Shown: in pieces, positions 24,001-35,045 of the stretch
Layout: each line of letters starts with the position of its first letter
How positions within the stretch are numbered: position 1 is the stretch's first letter
NCBI RefSeq assembly: GCF_020740795.1
Contig: NC_067283.1
Location: 39,979,659 to 40,043,658 of the forward strand
Length of the DNA: 64,000 bases
Reading direction: 5' to 3'
Origin: Apus apus
Lineage: Eukaryota > Chordata > Aves > Apodiformes > Apodidae
Notes under the pieces: generated by a model
What the model saw: the letters and a program-made list of their open reading frames with translations, nothing else
Databases searched by the model: none
Told to the model about the DNA's origin: nothing
Program-made: the position numbers and the translations under genes

Positions 24001-25644
24001 TTTAGAAATCATCTGCTCTGGCAGGAGGAGCACATGGTGTAATACTGGCACGTGCTCCCTGATGGCTCTGTGCACCCCTCGTAGACCTGCTGTGGGCTGG
24101 AGGAGTCTGGCCTTTGGAAGCCTCATAGGAGCTGCTAGAGAATTGCTCCTTCCCTCCCTATGGGCCCCAAAGCAAGGAAATTACCCCTCAAAATGCCTTC
24201 TTACCCAAGGCTGGAAATATCTTGCTGTGGAGTATTGCAAATGACCTTTTCCTTTGCTCCGGTGCAACAAAAATAACACTCAGTAGCTCCCCACATGGGA
24301 GACGTCAGGAATGAAGAGCGAAGGGCTGATTGCAGTCCCCTGCTGCTGGGTCCTACCAGGTGGCCCCTCTGTCACCAGTCCCACCTACTGATGACATGGT
24401 TGGTGCCGATTCACCCGTTGCAAATGAAGTACGAAGTTTCTCACTAACAGAATATATTGCCAGGCTTTGGGTTTGGCAGGGTAGCAGTACCCTAGATTTT
24501 CTCAAGGTCTGGTGTGTTTCCAATCCAAATTGGTAGGTATGATCTCCTGAAATCATTAATCGTGTGATAGCTCATGGTATTAAAAGTGAACATAAGTTTT
24601 TGTTTTGCCAGAATTCCATCTGAAGGCATATGTTTAGCAGCTACAGTTGTAAGAAAAACTAATCATGTTATTTTAATTACATAGGGAGTCTCCATTTAGT
24701 CATGTTGCCATGTTTAAGAGGCACGTCACCCCGGGGTTTTTGTAAATATCTTTTTTTTTTTTTAATACCTAAAATGTGCTTTCTGTTTTACCTTCTGGCG
24801 GTTTTGGTAAAACTGTCCTACTTTACTCTTTTTGGGTTGTTAGTTTGTGTTTACTGTGTTTTTCGCAATATGCAGCATTTAATTGGGAAGTTTTATTCAA
24901 GATTTCAATAGGGCAGATTTTCACCAGGAGAGGTCAATTTATGGTTTTCCTCAGCAGGAATTTCTTCCCCTTCTGACTACTTAGGGAATATGGGGAAGAA
25001 GTTGTGTTACGTGGACTTTTAGCTGTGTCAATGACAGCATGTTTCCAATTTCTAATGATAAATACCCACCCTAGCTGATGAGCCCCGAAAGGGCAGGGAA
25101 TCCTTTTTCCCCTCCTTTGTCCTTCAGCACTCCGTTTCCTTTCTGACCGCCCAGAATAGGCCTACATCAGTAATATTCATAAATGATTTACAAAAGTAAT
25201 TCCTGTGTAATAGCTTGGGACGTCAAGATTTTATGATGCTGCCAGATGTGCTATCCAACAAAATTATCTGGTTCAAAAAACTTGTAATAAATCTAGTCAG
25301 AGAAAACTCCCCAGGGCAAACTCACCCTCTACAAAAGTAACTATATCTCATAAAATTAGATTCTCCTTTACCACATGTTTGAAATGAGACTTAAAGCAAC
25401 AGTTTTATTCACATGCAAACTTAGGTTTGGGACAAACTAACAAACAGGAAGGACTGGCCTTAAGCAACAGAAAACTCCTTTCCTTTCAAAACACCATGAG
25501 TACTCAGAGGAAATGTCAGAGTAAATATCAGAAATATTCGGAAAACCAGAACCTGCATCCCTAAGATACTCAACTGTTTTGTCTAGATAATGCATTTTTA
25601 GAAAGTAGTCCTACCCTAAATATAGTGGGTCTCATCTGTATGTA
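18020..25644 (+). other. RARB intron, first part
   Basis: Begins at the donor. No exon or repeat was recognised apart from T tracts. 23770-24330 is locally richer in G+C, with 129- and 68-codon frames in opposite directions that match nothing I know. No beta2 first exon is present. Confidence 0.55.
22642..22758. repeat. Pair of poly(T) runs
   Basis: Runs of 16 and about 17 T residues at 22642-22657 and 22742-22758, separated by 84 bases of ordinary sequence. The Phe-rich frames here result from these runs. Confidence 0.85.
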
Positions 25645-25804
25645 GTGGGAAGTTGTGGATGCCCCATCCTTGCAAGTGTTCAGGGTTGGATGGGGCTTTG
25701 AGCAACCTGGTCTAGTGAGAGGTGTCCCTGCCTGTGTCAGGGGTGTTGAAACTAGATGATCTTTAAGGTCCCTTCTAACCCAAACCATTCCATGATTCTG
25801 TGAT
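25645..25804 (+). mobile_element. CR1 3' tail
   Basis: From GTTGTGGATGCCCCATCC through GTTGGATGGGGCTTTGAGCA, TGAAACTAGATGATCTTTAA and a terminal CCATTCCATGATTCTGTGAT. It includes the last ORF2 codons and the whole 3' UTR of a CR1 copy, slightly longer than the related tail at 6.0 kb. Confidence 0.88.
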
Positions 25805-28800
25805 CTGGGTTAGGCTGCTGAGGTCCTGACCGAAATATCTGAGCATAAGAAGCTGTGCACTGAATGATGTGGCCAACATCTGCCATATGTGTGTGTTCAT
25901 TCCTTCATAGTCTCCATAAGGGGAAATGTGTGGGCAGCAGCGTGTGTGTTTTGGTGGGGAATTCATGTTTAGAAGGAGGGGAAGTGTTGGAGATGCACTG
26001 GAAGTCTTTGTGTGGCCATGCCTCTGTGCTGAAGAAGGCTGGACTAAGACAATGTGCCTTAGCTTAGACCTGCAGATTGATGGTGGTTCTTCTGCTTAGG
26101 AAAGCTCCCAGGGAAGTCCAGCTATCTGCAGAAACAAGCTTCACCAGTGTAAGTAGTGTAGTTATGCTAGAGGAGCAAAAAAATTGAGCATGATTTTCAT
26201 CCCATAGCTCAAGGCATTTGAGAGAGGGGCTGAAAGTCCTGGCTGGGAGCTTTTGGGGGAGAAATGCTGAAATCAGGCAATGGAAGACTTTGGTTCAGCA
26301 TTTCTTGGGAGCCCAGATCAGAGCATAGAGGTGCATTTGGAGGGCTTGTGGTGTGCCACATCTCTGGGGAGTATGCTTCTGCTTTCAGAGTAGTCTGAGA
26401 TGTTAATGGGCTCTGTGTGCTGTCTGCTGCTACACATGCTTGCTTATAGCTTAAATTTAGATGGAAGTCAGCTAATGTATGCAAGCAATAGATGTGGACC
26501 TTCAGGTGCAGCTTGGTCTTTGCTACTTTTCAGTGCTGAAGGCCAGTCAAATTTGATTTAACCTCAGAATTAGCTTTCCTGAGTTTCATATGCTTATATC
26601 TGAGATTTGCACCAAGGCTCATACCCGCTTTTTAAAAGACATTTGAACTGCAAGAAATAAACATAGAACATTTGGGGCGTGGGGGGGAAATGGTGTGGAA
26701 AACTCACCAAAATATTTTCCTCATCCTTTTAGCTTTCTAGGGATGGTGGCACAGGCACACAACTCCTGTGAGGGCTGTGAAGGCTCTGCCTGTGGTCACA
26801 ACTGGAGATCATCCTCTTCTGTAGACGTGCAAAAATTACCTTGTTGCTTCTTAGAAAGTAAAGCCTTGACCTTTCAGCCAGGTCAGTAAGGGCGTATAGG
26901 AGCAGACAGCATTCATTCTGTAAATTTAAAACTTAGACACTTTTCAAAAGCTGGCTTTTACTGAGATGTGCTTTGATATTTGCAGAAATGTGGGAATGGG
27001 TAGAAAAATCTATGCTTACCCAGTTTTCACGTCTTAAGTTTCCAGGTATTAATCAAAACTTCATAGCATAACATACCTAACTAGAACCTTCTACAACCTG
27101 TAAGATTTTTCCCAGTCAATTTTTAATTCCCTAAATATTAGGTTTTCTTGAAGGAAATTTCAAGTCCTGTAAATATAGCTCTAATAGCATCACCTTTTCC
27201 TGCCTGTATTTAAAAACAAAAAGGAAGAATACTGAAGGGGAGAAGAGCTGCCTGCTCTGCACAGACAGCAGCTTTTACCAGATGTTCCCTGAAAGGGCTT
27301 GCAAAAACTCTGGGCTCTGACAATCTCTGCAACTGTATTTGAGGGCAAAAAAAACTTGGCTCCCTTTTAAGATTGAAAGTGTCCAGGCCAAAAGCCGGAG
27401 CGCTGTCCTGTCACAGTCAGGTCACAGTCAGTGGAAAATGCAGCACAATTTCCTGTGCATTATGGTTTTATTTGGGTACCATGCAAGTAGTAAAGTTACA
27501 CCTCTGTGGATCACAGCATCTGTTGGAGGGGATACCTGAGGGCTACAACAAAGCCAGTGGAAATCCCCATTATTTCTTTCCTTCTTCCCTTCTTATCCTC
27601 ATTTTTTCAGCCACTGAGCGATACTTGTTTGAGGGTAATGATCCTGTAGAGAGATGCACAGACGTTAAAGTCTAGAGCCCTGAAATGAGGCCCTGTTGTA
27701 AAGTTACAGACTTTGGAAGAATTCACCTGCATTCCAGTATTACCTAAAAACTATCAGTGAAGGCATTTCATGGGAAATAGAACTGTATTATGTAAATAAA
27801 TATGTTTATTATATATGGCTTTCGCATTGCAATTCCAGGATCAAGAGTTATTTGAGAAATTAAATCCTGTGAGAATCATTATAAGTATAGAAATGGTGAT
27901 GTCATTATAAAATTAACTAGCTATAAACCCACGGGGTGACATATCAATTCATAAAGGGAATAGCAAAACAGAATGCGGGGCACATCTGCTGCTCCGATTC
28001 CTGCAGAACCATCAGCCTAGTGGTATCTGCAGACCACTTGAAATTGAACATCTGTTAGAAGTACTCGAAAAAGCAGCAGGAGAAGCCGTACACCTTGCAA
28101 AACACTTTGCCGTCGGTAACATCATCGTTTCAATGGCATACTCCTACAAAAATAGTTGTAAGTCCTAGATCTTCCTGGCATTGTTTCTTAAATAGCAGCA
28201 GCATGAGTAATTGTAAAAATAACATGGACTTTTCTAAGGACTTTCCTAACATTTTTATTACTCTTTATTTATTATCCTGCTGCAACACACAAACTGCTAT
28301 AGAGTTTCCAAACAAAGAGGGAGATACAATCTCTGTTTCAAATAGCTGGGAATCAAGGAAAGGAAGACATATGAAGAGTAAGAGAAAAGGATGTGACTTC
28401 TGGGCCAAGCTGTGGAGGCAGAGAAAGGCAGACATCCTAGAAATGCAAAGCTGAGTTTGGGGCTTCTAAAAACATGGCTGGACACTTAGAAACAAGACAG
28501 CTGGTGGATACTGACATGCTTCTTGTGAAGACCAACATTAAGATGCTGCAGCTTATTTCACAAAACCTGCGTGCACGGTCAGTGATCAATTATCATAATT
28601 GAACTGCAATTGAACTCCGTCGTCTCAGGTCTTAACTGAACTGGTCAGGTTGACAGTATGTTTCCCCTACCTACGTGGTCTGGCAGAGTCCAACTAATTA
28701 ACAATTTTCTTCTGTTTAACAAAACCAGAAATACAGTTAAGCCACATCGAAAAAGATTTCACTATTGATTAGCGGTGGCTGGTTTTGCAAAGAGGCCTGA

Positions 28801-29844
28801 CAGACATTTGGAACGCATCAGCTGCCTCATGGTGCTGCAGCCAAACATCTTGGAGCACAGTTTGCTCTCCTCCACTTTTATTACTTGCAGAAGAAGCAAA
28901 CTCTGCCAGGATGTTATTGAAAGGGATGTTTGCCATTTTAATATGTAGTTACTCACACGAACTTGATGAAAACATTGCAATATTGTTGAATTTTTAAGAA
29001 TAGGTAATTGTATTGTAGTAAAAAATGTGAATCATTGCTGTACATTATTTGGGAATGTGAACTAAAACACATAGCACAAGTCACAAAAAAATGCTCAGTT
29101 TTATTCAACTCCAAAATTACCAAAGTATTATACTGGAAATAATCCCCATTTCACTTTTTTTCAATAACTTAAGAATTTTTACCTTGTCATCCAAGACAAA
29201 GCTGGAGCATTCCACAACCAAGAGAAAGCCTAAATGAGACAGTCCACCACTAGTGCAGGTATATGGGAAGTCATTAATGCAGACAGTTCAAATGGGGTTT
29301 CTGCCAAATCTTTGTCACTGTTGGGAAGCACTCTGTGTGTGTGCTGGTGGGTTTCAAACAGTGTGTTCCTGTTTGGTAAACTTGGTCTTTTTTGGGGAAA
29401 AAAGGGTTTTGGAAGGTCTAAGCAAAGTTGTTAAAATTGCTCTCCTGAGGTAGGTCCTATGGCTGCAAGGGCTCTCTGGAGTTAATGCTTCTGCTTTCCA
29501 TTGGATGCCCTGAGCACATTTTGGGGTTTAGCAGGCATCTTCTGTTTGGAGGAAGAATGTAGTTTTGGGGTCAGACCTGTTGTTTAAGGTGGGCAAAGGG
29601 CTATTCAGTAATGTACAACCACAAAAGGAATTCAGGACCTGAAGTCCCTTTCCTTACCTGTAGCTTCAAGTTGAAGTCCCCCCACCCCACTCCACCTGCT
29701 CCATCGCCCAAAAGCTTTTCCTTTACTCTTTTTCTTTACTTCTTGTCTCTACAGCTTGTCTGCTTGTGTCTGGTTTTATGTGATTGATATTTGTTGTGAA
29801 TGTGTGCTTCTGTGCTTTTATCCTTTTTTTTTCCTCCAATGCAT
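25805..29844 (+). other. RARB intron between CR1 tail and long CR1
   Basis: Nothing recognised. Frames up to 119 codons have no domain. A short direct repeat AATTGAACT GC AATTGAACT lies near 28598-28617. A pyrimidine-rich tract (29710-29840) precedes the long CR1. Confidence 0.55.
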
Positions 29845-32116
29845 TGAGGACAACTTCTTAATGCAAATGGTGGATGAGCCGACTAGAAGAGGAGCGCTGC
29901 TGGATCTTGTGCTCACCAACAAGGAGGGCCTTATTGAAGCAGTGGTGGTCAATGGCAACCTTGGCTGCAGCGACCATGAGATGGTGGAGTTCAGGATCCT
30001 GTGTGGGAGGAACAGAATTTCCAGCAGGACCAGAACCCTGGACTTCTACAGAGCAAACTTCGGCCTCCTCAACCAATTGTTAAGGGAAGTCCCATGGGAC
30101 AGAGTGCTAGAAGGTAAAGGGGCTCAAGATAGCTGGACAATATTCAAGGACCACTTCTTGCAAGCACAGCATCAGTGTGTCCCAATGGGTAGAAAATCTA
30201 GTAAGGGAGCTAGGAGACCAGCGTGGTTAAAAAAGGAACTGCTGGGGAAACTCAAGTGGAAGAGGAAAATCTATAGATCATGGAAGGAGGGACTGGTCAC
30301 TTGGGAGGAATATAGGAATGTTGTCAGGGAATGTAGGGAGGCAACTAGGAAAGCTAAGGCCTCCTTGGAACTTAACCTTGCAAGTCGGGTTAAGGACAGT
30401 AGAAAGGGCTTTTTCAAATACATAGCCAACAAAGCTAATACCAGAGGCAATATAGGCCCACTGCTGAATGAGGTGGGTGCCCTGGTGACAGAGGATATGA
30501 AGAAGGCAGAGGTGCTGAATGCCTTCTTTGCCTCTGTCTTTACTCCTGCAGGCTTTTCCCATGAGCCCCAGATTCATATAACCCCAGAAGTAGTCAAGAT
30601 AGGTGAGGACATAGTAGATGAGGATTGGGTTAGGGATCAGTTGCATAATCTGGACATCCATAAATCGATGGGTCCGGATGAAATGCATCCAAGGGTGCTG
30701 AGGGAGCTGGCGGAGGTCATTGCTAGTCCACTCTCCATCATCTTCGGTAAGTCATGGGTAACTGGAGAGGTGCCTGAGGACTGGAGGATAGCAAACGTCA
30801 CTCCAGTCTACAAGAAGGGCAAGAAGGAGGACCCGGGTAACTATAGACCGGTCAGCCTCACCTCCATCCCTGGAAAGGTAATGGAACAACTTGTCCTTGG
30901 CACTATCTCTAGACATATCAAGGAGATGGGGGTCATCAAGAGCAGTCAACATGGTTTTACCAAGGGTAAGTCATGTTTGACTAACCTCATAGCCTTCTAT
31001 GAGGAAATTACTAGGTGGACAGATGATGGTAGAGCGGTAGATGTGGTCTATCTTGATTTCAGTAAAGCATTTGACACCGTCTCCCACAGCATCCTTGTAG
31101 ATAAGTTGATCAAGTATGGGTTTGATGATCAGGCAGTGAGGTGGATCAAGAACTGGTTGAAAGGAAGAAGTCAGAGAGTTGTAGTCAATGGGGCAGAATC
31201 TAGTTGGAGGCCTGTGACTAGTGGAGTCCCTCAGGGGTCGGTACTGGGACCGGTGTTGTTCAATATCTTCATCAACGACCTGGATGAGGGCACAGAATGT
31301 ACCCTCAGCAAGTTTGCTGATGACACCAAGCTGGGAGGAGTGGCTGACACACCAGAAGGCTGTGCTGCCATTCAGAGAGACTTAGACAGGCTGGAGACGT
31401 GGGCGGGGAAAAACCTGATGAAGTTTAACAAGAGCAAGTGTAGAGTTTTGCATTTGGGGAAGAAAAACGCCATGCACCAGTACAGGTTGGGGGCTGACTT
31501 GCTGGAGAGCAGTGTAGGTGAAAGGGACCTGGGGGTCATGGTAGACAGGAGGATGACCATGAGTCAGCAGTGTGCCCTTGTGGCTAAGAAGGCCAATGGC
31601 ATCCTGGGGTGTATTAGAAAGGGTGTGGTTAGTAGGTCAAGAGAGGTTCTCCTCCCCCTCTATTCTGCATTGGTGAGGCCACATCTGGAATATTGTGTCC
31701 AGTTCTGGGCCCCTCAGTTCAAGAAGGACAGGGAAGTGCTTGAAAGAGTCCAGCGCAGAGCCACAAGGATGATTAAGGGAGTGGAACATCTCCCTTATGA
31801 GGAAAGGCTGAGGGAGCTGGGTCTCTTTAGTTTGGAGAAAAGGAGACTGAGGGGGGACCTCATCAATGTTTACAAATATGTAAAGGGTGAGTGTCAAGAC
31901 GATGGAGTTAAGCTTTTTTCAGTGAAGACCAGTGATAGGACAAGGGGTAATGGATACAAGTTGGAGCATAGGAGGTTTAAGATGAATATCAGGAAAAATT
32001 TTTTTACTGTAAGAGTGACAGAGCACTGGAACAGGCTGCCCAGAGAGGTTGTGGAGTCTCCTTCTCTGGAGACGTTCAAAACCCGCCTGGATGCCTTCCT
32101 GTGTGATGTACTCTAG
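29756..32116 (+). CDS. CR1 ORF2 fragment: endonuclease C-terminus and reverse transcriptase (intact frame)
   Basis: The open frame is 786 codons; roughly the first 28 (a Cys/Phe-rich stretch) come from flanking DNA, so the Met at 29756 is not a native CR1 start. The conserved SDH of the apurinic-type endonuclease is at residues 72-74. The reverse transcriptase follows: YKKG...[20 protein letters not shown] fingers, motif [10 protein letters not shown] at 432-440, SGVPQGS at 489-495, and the catalytic FADD at 520-523. The CR1-specific C-terminal region follows and ends in [17 protein letters not shown]. No stop or frameshift interrupts it, so the insertion is young or the frame has been spared by chance. 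It lacks the N-terminal part of the endonuclease, so it should not be autonomous. Confidence 0.9.
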   Translation: MSACVWFYVIDICCECVLLCFYPFFFLQCIEDNFLMQMVDEPTRRGALLDLVLTNKEGLIEAVVVNGNLGCSDHEMVEFRILCGRNRISSRTRTLDFYRANFGLLNQLLREVPWDRVLEGKGAQDSWTIFKDHFLQAQHQCVPMGRKSSKGARRPAWLKKELLGKLKWKRKIYRSWKEGLVTWEEYRNVVRECREATRKAKASLELNLASRVKDSRKGFFKYIANKANTRGNIGPLLNEVGALVTEDMKKAEVLNAFFASVFTPAGFSHEPQIHITPEVVKIGEDIVDEDWVRDQLHNLDIHKSMGPDEMHPRVLRELAEVIASPLSIIFGKSWVTGEVPEDWRIANVTPVYKKGKKEDPGNYRPVSLTSIPGKVMEQLVLGTISRHIKEMGVIKSSQHGFTKGKSCLTNLIAFYEEITRWTDDGRAVDVVYLDFSKAFDTVSHSILVDKLIKYGFDDQAVRWIKNWLKGRSQRVVVNGAESSWRPVTSGVPQGSVLGPVLFNIFINDLDEGTECTLSKFADDTKLGGVADTPEGCAAIQRDLDRLETWAGKNLMKFNKSKCRVLHLGKKNAMHQYRLGADLLESSVGERDLGVMVDRRMTMSQQCALVAKKANGILGCIRKGVVSRSREVLLPLYSALVRPHLEYCVQFWAPQFKKDREVLERVQRRATRMIKGVEHLPYEERLRELGLFSLEKRRLRGDLINVYKYVKGECQDDGVKLFSVKTSDRTRGNGYKLEHRRFKMNIRKNFFTVRVTEHWNRLPREVVESPSLETFKTRLDAFLCDVL

Positions 32117-32206
32117 GTGACCCTGCTCTGGCAGGGGGGTTGGACTAGATGATCTTTCGAGGTCCCTTCCAACCCCTAGGATTCTATGATTCTATGATTC
32201 TATGAT
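29845..32206 (+). mobile_element. CR1 non-LTR retrotransposon, 5' truncated, recent-looking
   Basis: This 2.36-kb element covers the end of CR1 ORF2's endonuclease domain, the complete reverse transcriptase and a short 3' untranslated region. It ends in three copies of ATTCTATG (32181-32204), the tail repeat diagnostic of avian CR1. The 3' UTR (32117-32180) has the usual GGTTGGACTAGATGATCTTT box. The 5' edge is inferred from where protein similarity begins, just after a T-rich tract at 29821-29836; most of the endonuclease and all of ORF1 are missing. It sits in sense orientation inside the presumed RARB intron. No target-site duplication is obvious, as is usual for CR1. Confidence 0.93.
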
Positions 32207-33855
32207 CCAATAAGAAGGCACACTAACATATGTATAATGACAAAAGATACTTTTCTTTCTGTACCGGATGAATTGCTTTGTGTTTATCCTCAAAGTAGAA
32301 GGGTGGAATTTTCAGTGAGATATTGTCTTTGGGGTGGAAGGGATGCAGAAGTGTTTTTAGGAAGGTTAGGCTGGTTTTCTTGGCAGCCAAGAAAAATGGA
32401 GAGAGCATGGTCCATGAGGGGACTCATGGCTGGACTGTGACATAGGAGACGGCTGATTTCTGGGATTTGATTTAAAACAACTTGTGAAAATGTGGGAGCC
32501 AGTGAGAGGATTCAATTTCTAAGTTTCTCAGAGATGACACCAGATGAGAGGGGGTCTCTCTTCCTGTGTCCTTGGAGCACTGTTCATCCCTCAGGAGTAA
32601 AGGAGAAGGCATTAGAGCCATGCTGCTGAGTCATGTCACCTTTATCGCCTTTCCAATCACAAGGTTGATGGTAACCGTGTGTGATGATTTGAGAAGAATC
32701 TTGATTGTTGTCAATTGTCTATTGGTCCGGAAAGTTGGGAACCATTGACCTAAGGTATGTCTCTGAGGTCAGGGAGACTTGTTTCCAAGGATCTGTGCCC
32801 AGGGTCAGACATCAGCCTGCTAGGAGGAGCATGAAAAAAGGTGGCTGTCACAACAAAGTATCACTTTTTCTTAGGATGGACTATTTTTCCCTTATCTTCT
32901 TCCCCAGAATGCTTATCTTGCCTGACCTGATTTCAGAATATCTTGTACCGTACAAGACACAATGATACTTTGGATCAAAATTGTGTACTAGGATATGTAT
33001 CATAGGGTGAAAGTGGCTCCAATGAGTTTCGAATCAAACAAAGGGCAAATTTCTTCTGGAGTTCATTACTCACTTTGAGCAAAATTACTCCCCATATGTT
33101 GGGAAACACACAATAAAATCCTGCTGCTGTGCTGGGTGGCTCTCTACACAAGTATCCCTGACTGCAAAACAGCCAGAATTGGGTCTGTCCATGTTGATAA
33201 TCACTTTGGACTTGCTGCCTGTGCTGATGTTCAAGAGCTGCATTTGTAATAGGTTATTTTATAAAATGTTAGGCTCAGTCAGCCCATGTGAGGTATGTTC
33301 TGTGTTGCCTAAGAGTAGGTTATTATTTTCTGTGCAGTGTTTGTGTCAGAGCAGAAAGTCTGGAACAGCTGGGGGAAAGGGGTGAAAGAAGGCAACTGGA
33401 ACTGCTGGAACGATTGCTGGTATTTCTGAGGGACAGAGGGAACAGGCTTCACCTGTGGCATATGTTTGTGGTAGTTTCCCTCTAAGATCAGGAAATGAAT
33501 ACAGTCAGTGCTTCATAATTAACTGTGAGTGGAAAATCTCTGGAGATGGCTAAAACAGATTTGTCCACTTAGAGAAGAAACGCCATGACTTAACAGGTGT
33601 ATGGTGCCTGTAATGTGCTACTTAGGAGTTCTTCAGGCTCGGCTGCAAACAAAATATTATCTGACTATAATAACGTTGTGAACCCAAAGACCTTAACTGG
33701 TTTCATTATCAAGAGAGAGCCTGAGGGGAAATACACAGATGGAAAGGCATTCCTTTCCTTTGGTATAATGCTCCTGTGCCAGAGAATTTATGGCCAGGAC
33801 ATGGTTGGCCCTTTTATGGGTGCCTGGTGGAGGAAATGCATGAAGCCATTCTGGC

Positions 33856-33877
33856 TTTTTTTTTTTTTTTTTTTTTT
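33856..33877. repeat. Poly(T), 22 bases
   Basis: Uninterrupted T run within otherwise unremarkable intron. Confidence 0.9.
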
Positions 33878-35027
33878 GTCCCCTTGCAACATGTTTAAGA
33901 GATGAGTTTTCATTAGCATCCCTAGGCTTGAGGACAGCATAGCTGCTTCCCTCAGTGTATGCCTTAAGCTAAAGGTGGGGGTTGTGCTGGCCCTTTTTCT
34001 CTGCTGAGGTCCTTGTTCTCTCCCTGTGCAATGGGGAGGGAACAGCCCTGGTTGGACAAAACATGATACCCGGGTGGGTGGATTCAGGCAGCTCTCTAGG
34101 TCACCATGATGCTCAGTAGGCCTAATATTCTTCTTAGAAATTAATTTATCCCAGTATATGTTGGGGCGGCTGATCAGAGGTGATCTTCTAAAACTGTGTC
34201 TGGTTTGGTTGTTGTTGTGTTTTGGTTTTTTTTCCTTTTTATGGTTCGGGAACACCAGGGAACTGGCTGGAAGACCAGAATTTGAAAGATATGATCATTT
34301 CTCTGTATTCCCAACCTGGCTGGAGGTAGCATTTACAAGGCAGAGCCTTATAGGTCAAGCAGTCTGAAAGGCTATGCATGACAAAAAAGAAGTGTCAGAT
34401 ATTCACTTGTCATTTAGCCAACTGAGGTGACTATATTATTTTCCAATTAATTAGATAGCCTGTGGTTTCTCAATTACAATTGTCAGGAGAAAGGTATAAA
34501 AACTAAGGTTTTTCTAAATGTGTGACCAGAGAAGGTGGTGTTCCCCTGGGAAGTCTGGTCCATCCACCATGGAGGACTGTTACTCAGGAGAGCCTGGAAG
34601 ATGAACATGCAGAGCAAGTTAGGTAGTTGTCTACAATACTGTTACATTTTTCAAAACTGAGTGAAAGCACAAAGTTGGAAATTGCATACAAGATCCTTGT
34701 TCTGTGTTTTGTGTGTGTGCATGTTTAGACTTAGTCAAGAACTCCAAAGGTATTGAAGGTAAAACTAAATAAGTAATGAAATTGTGGTTCAATTGTAAAT
34801 GTTAATGATTTTGTGAGAGACTGGAGGAGAAGTTATTTTATTATTCAAACTGGCTTGTTCCTTCCACGTTTATATATCAGTTTGCCCTCCCTTTGAACAT
34901 GGTATATGGTTTCACGGTGAAGAGTTCACAAATCTTAAAATGTTGCCTTCTTGTCAGTGACACTGATCATAGTGCAAAGGTCTTTTTAAAATTTCATACA
35001 GATCAAATAGCTCTGTTTGTTAAAAAA

Positions 35028-35045
35028 AGGTCAGAAAAAAGGTCA
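35028..35045 (+). promoter_or_regulatory. DR6 of two perfect AGGTCA half-sites
   Basis: AGGTCA GAAAAA AGGTCA. Six-base spacing is not the classical RAR-RXR choice but has been described for other RXR partners such as the vitamin D receptor. The spacer and flanks are A-rich, so chance is more plausible here than for the DR5. Confidence 0.3.

Noticed and set aside
23855..24244. 129-codon frame in a G+C-richer patch
   Set aside because: No domain, and alternative frames of similar quality overlap it.
26868..26886. Everted TGACCT ... AGGTCA pair
   Set aside because: The spacer is seven bases, not the eight described for the ER8 arrangement bound by RAR-RXR, so it was not listed as a site.
27408..27431. 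Tandem CAGTCA/GGTCA string resembling a nuclear receptor repeat
   Set aside because: Only one half-site fits RGKTCA; the others are TCACAGTCA repeats.
30278..30688. 136-codon minus-strand frame inside the long CR1
   Set aside because: It is the reverse shadow of the open ORF2; no independent family motif.
33788..34255. 155-codon minus-strand frame, the longest outside CR1
   Set aside because: It runs through a poly(T) tract (poly-Lys on the minus strand) and has no domain, splice context or recognisable similarity.
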